A stretch of DNA of 64,000 nt from Calvatia gigantea (Eukaryota; Basidiomycota; Agaricomycetes; Agaricales; Lycoperdaceae). The notes under the pieces are model-generated. The model was not told where the DNA came from and ran no database searches. It worked only from the letters and a program-made list of their open reading frames with translations. Shown here piece by piece: positions 22,766-41,393 of the stretch. Made by a program: the position numbers and the translations under genes. Each line of letters opens with the position of its first letter. The stretch's first letter is position 1. Where the stretch lies: the NCBI GenBank assembly GCA_025093985.1, contig JACAAK010000004.1, positions 2,852,001-2,916,000 on the forward strand, written 5' to 3'.

Positions 22766-25197
22766 CTATAGGTCTAGGAAGGCAGCATCAAACTCCTGTT
22801 GGGATATTCCGCCTCTCTTCAACTTCTTAGCCATCCTCTCTTCTTTCGCAAGCTCGTCCCAATCATCTTCACCATCACTTCCGCCACTAACCTCCTGAAT
22901 ATGGCCGCTTGTTCAATGGATTCTCTGAGGCGGCTGCTGGCTGCTGTTCTTTAAGCCATTTCCTCTTCTTTACCCGTTTGTCCTTCCGTTTTTCTCGTTC
23001 CTCCTTCCTGGTAACCTGGTCGCTCCACGCGGCATTCGCTTTTTTCTTTTTCACTTTCTCGAGCCGCGACTGCTCGCGTTCCTTCTCGAGTACCTCGCGG
23101 TCCATGGCTTTTAATGCGAGACGTTTGGCTTCTTGGGCTTTGTCCGCATATGCATAGTTATCCCACTGGGTTAGAATGAGTTTTTCCTTGTTGGATTGCA
23201 ATTGGATGACATAGAAGCTCACGTCGACAGTGGCATCAATCCAGCCTCCTTTATCCAATTTCCGAAATTCAGGCATTTTGGGTAACCGGAGCAAACCAAA
23301 ACTCTTTGCAACTCCGATAAGACCAAGATCTTTCACTCGGAAGATGTAGGATGCTTCATGTTTAGAGTATGCATGGACAAAGGAAACGAATGCTTTGGCT
23401 GCCTGAGGGAAAGTCAGTTCTAGTGAAATAAAGTGGAACAGAAGGGAATGGGGTACTTGCCTGGTCGTTCAAAGCACGATCCGTGAGAGCTTTTGTCCGG
23501 ATACGAGAGAGATGACTCTCAACTTCATCGTCGCATTCGTGCTCCGTATCCCCCACGCCCCTGATGGATAAATCCTTGGATATAAACCCATGCTGTTTGA
23601 GGGGGATTTTTCGTATACTCATAAAATCTGTTGAAAATCTGCCTGTTAGTAAAATCTCAACTAGTAGGGGACAAGCTTAGCGTACCTACAAACTCATGTT
23701 CCTGGCCAACAAGGAAAACGTAAGCTCTTCCACTGCGTCCTGCTCGTGCAGTTCTCCCACAACGGTGTGAGAATGCTTTCGGGTCGGAAGGGGGATCGAA
23801 TTGAATGACAACATCGACGTTAGGAAGATCTAAACCGCGGGCTGCGACATCCGTAGCGAGGAGCACCGTTGGATGGGACGGAGTGGAGGTTGCAGAGGCG
23901 AAACTATGCAGGGTGCGCGTCCGCGCTGACGGAGGTAGGTGTCCATGAAGGGAGTAGAATGTGACCGACGGCGGTGATACACTCGGAAGAATCTAGGGCG
24001 AATTGGAGCAGAGAGGATAACGATGGGGTAGGAAACTAACCTTATAGAAATAATCAACACATGCACAGGTAGCGAAATATACGATCAAGTTAGAAGACTT
24101 CTTTTGGGTGGTTTCATAAGCGATTAGACGCGTCAACTGAAGCAGTTTTTCAGCGGCATGGCATGAGATATAGTAGTTTTGTAGACTGGACAAATAATGA
24201 GCGAGAATGCGATTGAGGGGATATGGAGCTGCGTGCCTGGCGGGTATCCGTCTTTCCTCGGTTGCAGAGTTGCCTTTGACCTTTTTCGTCTGTACCTTTA
24301 CGACTATCCGCGCAGGATTGCGCAGACCTACCCGTACTAATTCCGTCATGGCGTCTGCATCTGTCATAGTTGCACTGAAGAGACCTGTTCTACGCTGTTT
24401 CGGAAGGTGGGTAATGATTCTCCGCAGGGCATCTTGAAAACCAAGGTCTAGGAGACTTGATTCAGGTTAGTGTCACTAAGCGATGCATATATGCACATAA
24501 ACACACCGATCTGCTTCGTCTAGCACTAGGACTTCTAACTCCTTCACGCTGACAGAATTCCTACCCTTTCCCAACAGAAACTCCTCCATCCGGCCAGGTG
24601 TGCCGATGACGATATCAGCTCCAATCGACAGAAACCTCTCGAGGTCTTGCACTGCGGTCGATTGGGTTGAAGAAACAAGTAAAAGCGGGAGGGGGTGTGG
24701 AGGTTGTTTGTTTTGCCCTCGCCCATTCTCGGACAGTTCATCGTTCGTTTCTTCTGAGTGTGGTTGTGAATTCAGGAAAAGCGAAAATATAGAGTGTATC
24801 TGTGATGCTAATTCTCTAGCAGTTCGTGAGGGCCGTTTCGGAAATAAATCAAGCGAAGAAGTACCGAGTTGGACTGATAACGAGTGCTCCCACTTCGTTC
24901 TTCCGTAGACGAGTTCCTCTTCGATTAAGGCGTTCCAATATCGGGATAACAAATGCTAAGGTCTTTCCTGATCCTGTGACCGCCTCCACAACAACGTCTT
25001 TGTTCTTCATGAATAGGGGGATAGTAGAGGCTTGGACGGGCGTCATTTGCTCATGACCCATGGATTGGATCACATCTGAGCTGAAGTATTTGTCAACGGT
25101 TGAGATAAATTAGAACGACAGTGTTTTCTTACATCCATGGTGTTAATGGAGTTGGAATTGATGTCCAAGATCCTGCGAAAGCTGTTGAGGCAGCCAT
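22766..25197 (-). CDS. SPB4: DEAD-box RNA helicase Spb4 (DDX55)
   Basis: Nucleolar helicase acting on pre-60S particles. The exons read [32 protein letters not shown] (Q motif), [18 protein letters not shown] (Walker A), [28 protein letters not shown] (DEAD box), LFSATM (motif III), [31 protein letters not shown] and [13 protein letters not shown] (motif VI). The Spb4-specific C-terminal part follows: [32 protein letters not shown] and a very basic Lys/Arg coil. The end is a puzzle. The unspliced frame stops at 22887, yet the typical tail [19 protein letters not shown] follows in another frame and ends at 22766. An intron 22895-22973 (GTAAAG...TTCAG) would restore it in phase, at the cost of a conserved-looking basic segment. 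Confidence 0.9.
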
Positions 25198-25405
25198 AAC
25201 TTGTCGCGAAAATCTGGGGGCGCTACACAAATGTTGCTCTTTCGGATACTAAATTGAATCCAAGGCAGAAAATTAGTGACCGATCACGTGACATTACAGT
25301 TCCAGACCAGTGCAGACTGCTGAACGGACAACTGAAGGGTTTGTATTACATTGTGCCGCCAACGTACAACTGTATCATAAATACTGAAGGTGCGCATCCA
25401 CCAAG
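25198..25405. other. Short gap, SPB4 promoter / ABCC 3' region
   Basis: About 200 bases between the SPB4 start and the 3' end of the minus-strand ABC transporter gene (both on the minus strand). It must hold the SPB4 promoter. No recognisable element. Confidence 0.4.
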
Positions 25406-31494
<6,089 letters not shown>

Positions 31495-31871
31495 TGTTCA
31501 TCGTGAGCACCACCTTGCATGCTTCGTGAAACTTGTGAAATAGTAGCCATTGCAGGGAAGCCCTTGAGATTTATTGAATACCTGGATGGCACTGGTAACT
31601 CCGATGCCTGGGTTTCCTTCAGCTCGAGATTCAATTTCCAAAGACCTGCCATCAACTTTAGGCGTAACGATGAAATTACATGTCATTTGCTGCATCATCG
31701 AAGTCAAGAACCAAGCATGGCGAGGCGCATGGCCCATCATTATCCGAGTTACCACTAACCCCTTCCGGCACATATGGACCTATTATAGCCGAGGTCAGGG
31801 GCCTTATCCGGCTCTTGGCCGCTCGTCAACTTCCGGGCTCAATTCCTTGCACACCCATCATCACGAACAGT
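31495..31871. promoter_or_regulatory. Divergent region between ABCC transporter and hydratase
   Basis: About 380 bases separating divergent start codons. Several short open stretches cross it, but none has a family signature. It must contain both promoters; no TATA element was found. Confidence 0.35.
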
Positions 31872-33015
31872 ATGCTTCGAGTGAACGTTCTACGCTTGAC
31901 ACGAACCTCAGCCCAATCATTTAGACGCTCTCATAGGTTCCTGTCCACCCCTGCACAGAAAGATGCATTCCTAGAACCAGTAGAGACCTACCCAGGCATT
32001 GTATCTCTTGCCCTTAACCGTCCACACGCGAAGAATGCTATTTCAGTTGCCCTTCTTCGAGTATGTCTATCTCATCTGAACTGGGTCCTAATGAAAACTC
32101 ACATGCGTTAACATAGCAACTAAGGGAGTGTCTTGAGGAAGCACACTTCGATAAAAGGTCCCGGCTTGTGATATTCTTTACTTTCTTCTAACTTGATCTT
32201 TGCAGCATACGCGTGTTGATTCTCAAATCCACCACCGTCGGATCTTTCTGTGCTGGCGCGGACCTTGCAGAAAGGCGCAACATGTCCCAGGCACAAGTTA
32301 ACAAGTTCCTGGCGGAACTCCGCGACGCCCTCGGTAAACTGGAGGCCCTGCCGATGCCAACAATTGCGGCTATAGATGGCCCAGCTTTGGGTGGTGGATT
32401 GGAGTTAAGTCTTGCTTGTGATCTTCGCGTCGCAGGTACGTGTTACCATAACCGAAAGCATTCAATATTCAATACCTGACGCTACCTCCGGATAGGTTCT
32501 GGAGTTACCAAGATTGGTCTTCCAGAAACATCCCTTGGCATCATTCCTGGTGCTGGTGGAACACAAAGAGCGACGCGCGTACTTGGAATTTCAAGAGCGA
32601 AGGATCTGATATTTACTGCCCGCTCCGTAACGGCGCAAGAAGCACTGGAGTGGGGTAAGCAGCTGAGTAGAGTGCTGTAAAATCCGAGCTCATTGGACCC
32701 TTATAGGACTTGTTAACTATGTGTCTGAATCTGGAACAAGCGCTTTCGATAGGGCACTTGTCCTGGCGGAAAGCATCGCAAGGAATGGTGTGTCCGCTTT
32801 CCTCGTTTTGTTAGGGGCTAAGCCGACATCGTCCCATAGCTCCCTTGGCGTTGAGAGCAGCGAAGCAGGCAGTTAGTCGCTCAGAAGACCTTGCATTGGA
32901 GACTGGCCTAGATTTTGAACGGGCTTCATATGAAACTTTGCTGCCAACAAAGGATCGTATTGAGGCTTTGATGGCCTTCAAAGAGAAGCGTCGGCCAGCT
33001 TTCCGGGGTGAATGA
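31872..33015 (+). CDS. Mitochondrial enoyl-CoA hydratase / methylglutaconyl-CoA hydratase (AUH-like)
   Basis: Crotonase-fold enzyme. The start MLRVNVLRLTRTSAQSFRRS with RFLSTPA is a basic mitochondrial presequence. The mature part gives VETYPGIVSLALNRPHAKNA, STTVGSFCAGADLAERRNMS (oxyanion-hole region), PTIAAIDGPALGGGLELSLA, CDLRVAG / SGVTKIGLPETSLGIIPGAG and GTQRATRVLGISRAKDLIFT. The last exon ends EKRRPAFRGE with stop at 33013-33015. The IIPGAGGTQRATRVLG segment is closest to AUH, which hydrates 3-methylglutaconyl-CoA in leucine breakdown. The exact substrate cannot be fixed from sequence. Five or six short introns; length about 290 residues, normal. Confidence 0.88.
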
Positions 33016-33077
33016 AATTTGATAAATATAAGGAATAGAATGACAGTACGATGCCATATGGGACGATTGGATAAAAT

Positions 33078-36000
33078 CTAATTGCCAAATGGCCTCCCAG
33101 GAATCGAGAAAGCACCAGTAAAACTTGCCGGCATCGCCGGCATGGTCATGGACCCAAGTCCGTCCACAACTTTGAGTCCTTCCAAATCTTTCATCATGAC
33201 GCTCAACCTTCCAAACCGATCCTTCAATCCACTACCACCAGAACCATCTGAGATCTCATCTGTTGTGTCATTGAATCCTTTCTCAAATTGTCCCCAATCG
33301 CTGCGTAACGCTAAATAGGGTTTCAGGAGTGAAACGTCGATCCGGCCAAGATAGTTTTCGGTGATGTAGGACTTGAGGATTTCGGGACGGACGAGGAAAA
33401 CATTACCGAGCTGGCGGATGAATTCGAAACGTTCGTCCAAAGCGACGATGCCGAATGCATTGATCGTGTCTTGGTACGATTTAATATCCCTGCTCACCGT
33501 CAATAAGACCGATAATTGAGGGTTAAATAGATGAGGAACAAACTTTGCGAGCATAAGACCACCAGTGGCACTGACAGGAAACTTGCGCAGGTGTTCAAGT
33601 AAAAGGCTGTGGAACGCTATGCCAATTTCTGTCAAAAATACCTCGAGATTCTTGCCACTCAAATTCTGTTTTGCAGCTTCACGAACTTTCTCCAGCATTT
33701 CACAACAAGCAACGCAAGGTTCGGTGTTGACGCGAGCAAATGACAAATCGTCGTTGCGAGGCTTGAAGTCGTTCTTCTTCTGTTTTGTCAGCTGTACCGA
33801 CAACCACGTTACGACCGCTGCGGTGGAGAATAAGCAAAGGAGCGAGTCATGGTTAAGTGCTCAAAAGTCTACCATCAGTCACCCTTTGTAGAAGGTCATT
33901 CGCTCCGCTCTCCATCCGACCGACGGTTTGGTTATTGAAAACAACCATCTCTCGTCGTACCGTGACCGATGAACTGGCCAGAGGTAGAATCGCAGTATTG
34001 ACGTACTGCTGCCACAAGTGGCAGATGAGGTCAATGGTTCGGACGATTATTAGGGCATGGAAGGATGGCTCAGACTTGGAGTCCGCAGCGTCCAGTCGAG
34101 CTTGTGCCCTATGCAACGTCAGAACATGCGCTCATTGAAATGTACAAAGCTTACGTTTCTATAGCTTCGTCTACGTATGAAATCGCAATAGCATCAGCCA
34201 AAACACGCAGAAGCGAGAACGTATGTTTAGGTCTGCGTCCTGTAAGAAGTAGTAACGAAACTCAAAAAAGGGACTCACACATCACTAGACGGGCTGAGTT
34301 CTACACATCTCCCAATAGCTTCGGCATGCCACTCCAGGATCTTCTCAGCAGTGTCCACCGACAATAGGCCATCCTCCTCTCGAACAGGATCTTCAGTGAC
34401 CTGATCCGATTTCCGATCGGCAGTCATGCCACCGAACCTCATCAGAGCGGCAGCGGCTTGAGCGGAAGTGGTGTTGCCGACACTCGATGCGTTTATCTGG
34501 TTGACGACACGATCAAACATGGAAGATTTGGCTTTCGATGCTTTCTGTTCAAAGGGTAAGCGAATTGACGGTATAGAGACCAGGAAACCTACGTGATAGC
34601 GTGTAAAGAGTGCCAATAGACTTGTATACAGTGTTCCTAGGTTCTTCATCTCCCGTTCGATGTAGCGTTGACCTTCAGTATAGGGTACGAATAATTCCTC
34701 CATTGCCGTTTCCAACATAGCGCTTATGGTTGTAGTTATACTCTGCCCAGCGATGGGAGCAGAACCGGTTAACGATTTTCGGAATTCCGTTGCCTCGTAA
34801 GGGGTTCGCGATAATGTGTGGGGGAGTTCGTGTGATTTGAGATCGTCTACCAGCGATGATGTCTGTATATGCACCAGCTGGAGCACTCGTAGGTAGGCGA
34901 GTTCTGACATTTCACCTGCTTTGTGTAATAGCTGCTCCATGTATTGTTGTATCTATCCTCGGCTGGATTAGGGGAAGTCACCACATAATGTAAAAGGCTT
35001 ACTGATTGGGCAAAGACGCGCTGCAAGAATACTTGCATAACCATTGGAGGATTTGGAAATACTGCCTTAACGATTTGGGCTTCCTGGTCGACGGTAACTT
35101 GAATTTCTTCGAACAGCTCCGCTAAACCAAGTTCGCTTTTTGGTGGGCTGATATCTGGGTCTGGTATTGACTTCCACCTAAAAACAATTCAAGGATGACT
35201 GAAAATAATTGAAGGCTCACTAATGCAACTCACAGTACGGCATCCTCTGCCGGCTTTGCTTTCTGCTCTGAATTGATAAAGAAATCATGTTGGTTGACGT
35301 AAACCTGGACGCAGGAACTTCCTCCGTTAAATTCCAACAGCGTCTGAGCACAATGCTAAGAAAACAAGAGCTCAACTAACCACTTTGTATACGAGAACAA
35401 GCGGCATACGTGCATCATTTTGGGATCACCCTTGCGGTAGCAGCGATCAAAGAGGTTGAGCATTTCCTTCTCGAATTTCTCGCAATACTTTTCGATGTTC
35501 TCTCTGGCCTTAAGAATAGCGGATCATAGGCATATAAGTTAAAACGAGGAAGTAATATGCCTACCTTATCTGCGGAGGGTAGATCAACCTCCTTCGCCAC
35601 GGTAATAAGTCGACGGAGGATAATGGCGACCTGTCGGCGACCTGCGCGTCCTTCCTTTCGTAAAGCATCCAATCTCGTCGTTTCGCCTTTGCTGAACTGA
35701 TTGTAGTAATCTATGAGATCGTACGCTGCTTGTGCTCTTTGTCGCTCAACATGGACCGTTTCGAGCTGGTCGCCTAAGATCACCTCGTTTAATAGAGAGT
35801 GAAAAGAAGGAGAGGGCACCAACCTATCCGAATGGCTGTGCTGCTAACGTCGTTCATCCTACTTTCCATGCCAGAGAATGTGTTACCAACGGCCTGAGCA
35901 TAATTAGTTAGGACACATAGAAAGTCAGGCAGCTCTAGAGCGTACCTCGAAGCTTCGATTCAGATCTGTCATTTTCTTAGAGTATTCCCTCTCTGCCACC

Positions 36001-36352
36001 CGGACGCTCTTCTCCATCTGTTCTGTTTTCGCTTGGACATCTTTGCGGAGCGCAATGAGTCTGTCAACGGCGACTTCGAATGTCCGGAGGAAAGGTTTGG
36101 GATCGAATGCTGTCTTGCATTCGTTAACGATGACTCAGTAACCTGGTTCAGGACTATCACCCACGTCCATTGTCCTTCTTGGATTGGGCAATTAGCTTCT
36201 CAGATACGGTAGAAACGAATTCCGTGGCATCGAATTTGCCCTGAGCCTCGTAAAGTCGTCGGCTGTGGACAGTCAAGAGATTTCACGTACCTTGAAGGCT
36301 GACAGTTGAAGATGCTCCTCAATGTCGCGGACAGACGATGAAGGACCAGCCA
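33078..36352 (-). CDS. SEC10: Exocyst complex component Sec10 (EXOC5)
   Basis: The exocyst tethers secretory vesicles to the plasma membrane at the hyphal tip. The start MAGPSSSVRDIEEHLQLSAF joins to GKFDATEFVSTVSEKLIAQS. Following exons give DPKPFLRTFEVAVDRLIAL, YSKKMTDLNRSFEAVGNTFS, ERQRAQAAYDLIDYYNQFSK, EVDLPSADKARENIEKYCEK and RVFAQSIQQYMEQLLHKAG. Near the C-terminus are NLSGKNLEVFLTEIGIAFHS and LLLEHLRKFPVSATGGLMLA, a conserved Sec10 block, ending SIPGRPFGN. About a dozen introns. The gene is convergent with the hydratase (63 bases apart) and divergent from RIX1. About 830 residues, in the family range. Confidence 0.9.
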
Positions 36353-36544
36353 TATCAGTATGCTAGCGTGGACGTTAATCTGGGCGTGCTCAAAGGCTTG
36401 CAGTACATCCAAGGTAGGCTTCGGCAATTGGCATGATCACCGGCCTCTGTCTCTGTTTGTACTTGTCATGATTAGATGGTAATGACCTCCGAGAGAAAAA
36501 ATATCAGAAAGCAAATGATCCAGATAAATGCAGACAAGGCAGAG
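36353..36544. promoter_or_regulatory. Shared divergent promoter SEC10 / RIX1
   Basis: About 190 bases between divergent start codons. The RIX1 frame is open back to about 36476, so the promoter may be even shorter if the upstream ATG is used. Confidence 0.4.
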
Positions 36545-39252
36545 ATGAGTGACCACCACCCTCTGAAGGTTCTGCTGAACATACACCTCGCCTCAGATGC
36601 TTCGGCAGTTCTACATCTTCCTTTCATCTTGAGCACCCTCCAATCGGACTCTTTCGATCCTTCCCCTCACTTGTCAAAATGGACTGCCAGGATACAGGCC
36701 CTGCTTCATTCGAAAGGACCAGGGGGACGCTGGGTGGGCCTAGTCCTCGCGCACAAGACGGCAGCATTATCACAAGCACTCCTGCTCGAAAGCGCACAAG
36801 TATGGGTTGGGGTTGCACTTCCTCTGCTATCAGTCCGTTTGCCTGCTAGGGTTTTCTGTACAGTCTCCCTTATTTACTTTATACAAGAAAAACGAGCCTT
36901 CCGTCGTATTAAAGGCCGCAATCCGACTTTTGAGGACAATTTTTACCCGGTCACACGAAATTTCAGAGTTTCGCCGACAAGTCGCAACGCCCAATATTCC
37001 GAAACTAGTTAGCGCCTTGATGCCTTTGATTGAACAAACCGGTGATACCGAGTTGAAGGCATGTTCTATTGTAATTCGTGCTCTAGAACCGACTCAATCA
37101 AACATTTAGATAATGGGACTAACGACTCTTGAAAGTCTCATCCTGCTCTACCCCGCTTTACACAAAGCCTTCTATGGCGTAATTGTTGATCTCGCTCTCC
37201 GCTTTCTGAACGGACGTCCACACGCACCACTGCCTTACGATATAATATGCTCAGCCTCGCGCCTATACTCTGTCGTCCATGTCACTGGAGGCAAAGTTGG
37301 TAGCATCCACCCTCTGGAGAAAAATGCTCGATGAAACACTGGCATTTGCAACAAATGCATTCTGGTCACTCCGTACAACCTTCAAAACACTAGGTATTTC
37401 TCCTCTCAGCAATTTTTTTCCGAAAGAAGACCACGAACTGCTTTTTACAGCCCCTACAGGCGTTTTAATACCTCCAGCCGAAGACCCTGCGATCTCTATT
37501 CCGCTTCACCTTAATCGCCTCAAATGTGCTATAACCATTTTGGACGATCTCCTGAGGTTGGAGTATTTTCCAGTCACATTTTCTCAGAAATTAACACAGG
37601 ATTTAGTACCACCATTTACAGACCTGTTCAAATACCTGTTGGCGGAATTGTCCATTTTGCACTACAACTTACGGGAGCTTCAGACCACACCAAGGTCAGA
37701 GTACTGTGGAAGCCAAATCGTATCCGCGGCCTGACTCTCAGATTAGAAGGATGGTTTTGTTGATGCAACAACGCATACACTTGAAATATCCGCCATCCCA
37801 AACGTCCAAGAACTAGGGTGTTCTTTGATACGGACACTTGCAGAAAGGTTCAACATTGTTGTTTGCAATTTCAGGCGATCTTAAGGGTTTTATAGGCTCG
37901 GTCGACACCTTCAACCTTATCTCGTACGAATAATGACTATCTTTGCTTTACACTTGGAACAACGGAGCACCAGGTGTGCCTTTCTGGCATCTCTCATCGC
38001 AGTCAACTAACTCGATTTACAGTGAGCATCGCTACATCCTGCTTCATACCTTGGAAACACTTCTCCGACACCACCCCTCGTCCCATTCGCCTCTGGTTGC
38101 GACTCGCCTAATGAAAGCCACCTTGCCTTCTGTCACTATGATTCTCGCTCGTCCAGAAAACACCTCCAATACTAGACTCGACGGCTCCATACAATCCAAA
38201 AGTAGAAAAGGCAAAAAGAAAGCACAGATGTACGAGGGAGAAGTATTGTTTTCCGTTTCCCGCCCTGTTATATGTCCCACGGACGTTGATGGGAAAGTAC
38301 TTTTAACAGCACTTGAAGGTGTGTTGTTATTTTTCGCAATTTTGTGGTATAAAGTAACTGGAGTCGCAGTGTTACGACTCCTTTTAAGAGATCCTCACCT
38401 CTCTGCTGCTATACAATCAATATCAGTTCGAGTGTTGGTTTCGGTCACCCTAACTTTGAGTTTTTTGCCTCCGGCAACTCTCTCACCTGATCCTACATTG
38501 TACCATGGAGTGTTGGCCAAGCTTCAGGGCATCAGTACGGAACTTGTTGCAGGAACCTCAAATACCTTATCCAAGGGTCTTCCACTCATTACTGGCGCCC
38601 TCATTCGTGCGACTAGTAATGTGGTATGTGTCATTATCAGTTGTATAGCGCTACTTACTCATGTACACCAAAGGAATCTCAGCGACAGCTTGATCTGCTC
38701 TTGCATCCACGACTACCTCCTCTCATAACGGCTATGCCTCTCATAGAAAACCTCTCGCTCGTTTTCAGCGAGGAACCCCAAGAGGAAACTGAGTTGCGAG
38801 AATCTCTGGGATTGGACACACTACAGGAAGAGATGCAGCGGGATGTAGATACCGAGATGGCTGATTCTACGAAACCGCCAATACTGCCACCCTTACCCAC
38901 ATCCGCCGCTCCTCCCAAAACCACCCCAAGCCTGGGGTACCCAGTGACCCACACAGCATTCCCAAAATCCAATGGTGAGTATCTTGACCAAATGAAGGTC
39001 GCAACACCTTCTGGACCCACGCCTGCCCCAACCCGGGAACCCGTCGAAATTTTACCATCAAGTCCAGTCCGTTCAGCAATCATTGAGCCTCCTAGACCCC
39101 AGGTGTCCAAACCTGTTCCGCAATCATTCCAGGTTGAAAATTCGGACTCAAACCCGAAGATACCTGTATATAATATACCAGGTCCGATGGCTGCAGACGA
39201 GGACGAGGATATGCCGGCAATTGATGTAGAGTCAGATTCTGATGTTGAGTAA
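36545..39252 (+). CDS. RIX1: Pre-rRNA-processing protein Rix1 (PELP1 family)
   Basis: Rix1 with Ipi1 and Ipi3 processes ITS2 and helps mature 60S particles in the nucleus. The N-terminal RIX1 helical repeat region reads MSDHHPLKVLLNIHLASDAS, GRWVGLVLAHKTAALSQALL, ESAQVWVGVALPLLS / KNEPSV, LKAAIRLLRTIFTRSHE and IMGLTTLESLILLYPALHKA. Later exons give HRYILLHTLETLLRHHPSSH and a basic KSRKGKKKAQMYEGE stretch. The C-terminus is Pro-rich and then very acidic (ADEDEDMPAIDVESDSDVE), as expected for this family. I chose the ATG at 36545; an in-frame ATG at 36476 would add 23 residues (MVMTSERKNIRKQ). Its 3' end overlaps the open frame of RRN11 on the other strand. Confidence 0.82.
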
Positions 39253-40163
39253 GAAATGTTTGGTAGAATATTCTGTCGAATCATGTCTTGACCCGTTTTG
39301 GTCGAGGCAGTAGCTTCAGAAGTACTCATCAGCGTACTTTCGTTATCGGAATCGATGTGTTCATTATCATCTGTTCGTTTCTGAAGAGCGTTTATCTCAA
39401 ATTCGTATGAGCAAATAGGGGGTGCACAGTATTGTTGCCTGTATACCTTTTGAAGAAACGCTTGTGCCACCGCATTTGACGGGTCAATAGAATTCGCTTG
39501 GTTGAAGTGAGATTGAGCATCTCGCAGGAGGGAGTTATCCCAGAAACAAGAACCTAAGTCTTGAGAAATGAATTAAAGTTGGACCATAGCAGATCCAATA
39601 TTCCATACCCTCTCGTCCTTGTGCAAGTTGAAGAGACAGGAGACCAGCATATATGTGAAGGACTGGGTTATCCTGGTACGGGAAAGAAAAAATATATCTG
39701 TTAGATGATTTGAGCAGGTGGCAGAGCTAGGTTTAGGCTCAACTTACAGGTCTAACTCTTCCCTAGCTTCCCGATATTGACCAGATGTTATAAGAAGAAG
39801 AATGAGTTCTTTGAGCATTGCTTCCTGCACTAGGGGTGAGATCGACCCGGATTCCGGACTGAAGAAACGTACTTTATCAATGTCCCGCAGCATCATGGCG
39901 CGAAGATAGTCTATTTGTTGTGGTGTGCTTTCTGTTGAGACGCTACCCTCATTGATGATATACAGGCCAGTCCTCCAGTGATCCTCCCATCGAAATTCTT
40001 TACACCGAACTAAGATACACCAGGCTTTTTTTGCCCGGTCAAAGTCACTGCATTGGATGCACGACTCTAGGATATCATATAGACGCCTGATATGGATTTT
40101 GCGAGCTGTGGGGGGCGATTTTGAGTCGAGGGATGCAAATAGGAAGTTGTGGTTGGCAGACAT
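38679..40163 (-). CDS. RRN11: RNA polymerase I initiation factor Rrn11-like
   Basis: Rrn11 is a core-factor subunit that recruits Pol I to rDNA. The first exon reads MSANHNFLFASLDSKSP, then ARKIHIRRLYDILESCIQCS and DFDRAKKAWCILVRCKEFRW, a TPR-like helical pair typical of Rrn11. Next exons give LVQEAMLKELILLLITSGQY REAREELDL, then NPVLHIYAGLLSLQLAQG and AQSHFNQANSIDPSNAVAQA, a clear TPR-type repeat. The C-terminal exon stays open far into the 3' end of RIX1 (to 38679). Everything left of about 39252 is antisense to RIX1 codons and is probably not translated; the real stop may be reached through a further intron. Identity is by motif recognition and is moderately sure. Confidence 0.65.
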
Positions 40164-40264
40164 GATGAAGCATTAATTATCGGTGGGGTCGCAAACAACA
40201 CCAAAGGTGTTGTTCCTTACTTCACTCCTGTATACCTCGACGTTTCAACACTACTGGTGTCTCC
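40164..40264. promoter_or_regulatory. Short bidirectional promoter RRN11 / LAA2
   Basis: Only 101 bases lie between the divergent start codons, so the two promoters must overlap. It holds the word CACCAAAGGTGTTGT, an imperfect palindrome (ACACCAAAGGTGT), near its centre. Confidence 0.45.
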
Positions 40265-41393
40265 ATGGATGACGATTTAACTTTTGGCACTTCAGTTTGG
40301 GGGAGTGAAGTTACCCTGGATGGGGGCACTCCCACTAAACCGACCATCTCCTTGTCTGCGACGATACCCTCAGCTCCTGAGTCGGAAGTTGATGATTCTG
40401 GATTTGATGACTTTGAAGACTTTAACACGGCGCCTACTTCGGCGGTCGAAGCGAACGATGACTTTGGAGATTTTGAGGAGTTTGGGAACGATGCAACTGT
40501 GGCAGCGGGGTTCGATGATGAGGGTTTTTCGAGTCGGCCGCCTCACCAGGAACCGCAAGCACTGATACTCAATCCACTACCGGAGAGATCAGAGTTGGAG
40601 GCAAGAATTGAGAGTATTTTGTTACCTGTATGGGCTGGAGAGGATATCTCGCAAGTGATGACGGACGAACCAATACGGGAGGTGGAAGGGGTTGCACAGA
40701 TTTTGGTAACGCCGGAGAGGTGAGCATAAACCCTCTTCATCCGTTTATGAATGCTACATAATGACAGTCGGGAAACATACAAAGTGCTCCTACAAAAACC
40801 CCCACCAATTAAGCCACCGAATTGGACACGATCGCGCATCCGCCGCCAGCACCTTATTGCGTTGGGTATCCCAGTCAATCTTGACGAAATGCTACCGCGA
40901 GCGAATGGCAAGCCCTTACCACCACTGGAGATCACCACCCGCCCGAGCTCAACACCGCCTTCTGTCAGCGCACGAAACTCGATGTCTGCGCAGCCCTCAC
41001 GATCAGGGACACCACAGCCTTCACGACAGAATTCTATGACGATGACACAGTTTGGTCCGAAGCCTGAGCTTGACATGGGCAAGGTGAACATACTCTTGCA
41101 GTTGGAAATGGGTGCGTGGGCGTTAATTAGCTGTTATGATTGTTGGATTTATCATGTCAGTAGAAACGTTGAGTATGCAACCGCTTGCGATATTGGAACG
41201 ATATCTGGCGGATCTCAAAACGCAAACTGCTAACACATCGAATCTCTTGACATATCTTCTCCAAACCAAGGACGCTCTCCAGCAGGACTCGGAGACGTAC
41301 AATGGGTTGATCGCGGAGTTGGTGGGTGAGGCACAGAAGATAAAGTCAGGAAAACCTCGGACAGCAGGTAATAGACGAAGCGGAGTAGTTTAG
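40265..41393 (+). CDS. LAA2: AP-1 accessory protein Laa2-like
   Basis: Yeast Laa2 (Ybl010c) links Laa1 to the AP-1 clathrin adaptor at the trans-Golgi. The first exon is acidic with repeated Phe motifs: DDSGFDDFEDFN, NDDFGDFEEFGND, which are the kind bound by adaptor ear domains. The conserved middle follows: LPERSELEARIESILLPVWA, SRETYKVLLQKPPPIKPPNW TRSRIRRQHL, GIPVNLDEMLP. The last exon (LSMQPLAILERYLADLKTQT, then NLLTYLLQTKDALQQDSETY) is a coiled coil, ending RRSGVV. Three exons, about 330 residues. The assignment rests on the Phe motifs plus the TRSRIRRQHLIALGIPVNLDE-like block. Confidence 0.75.
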
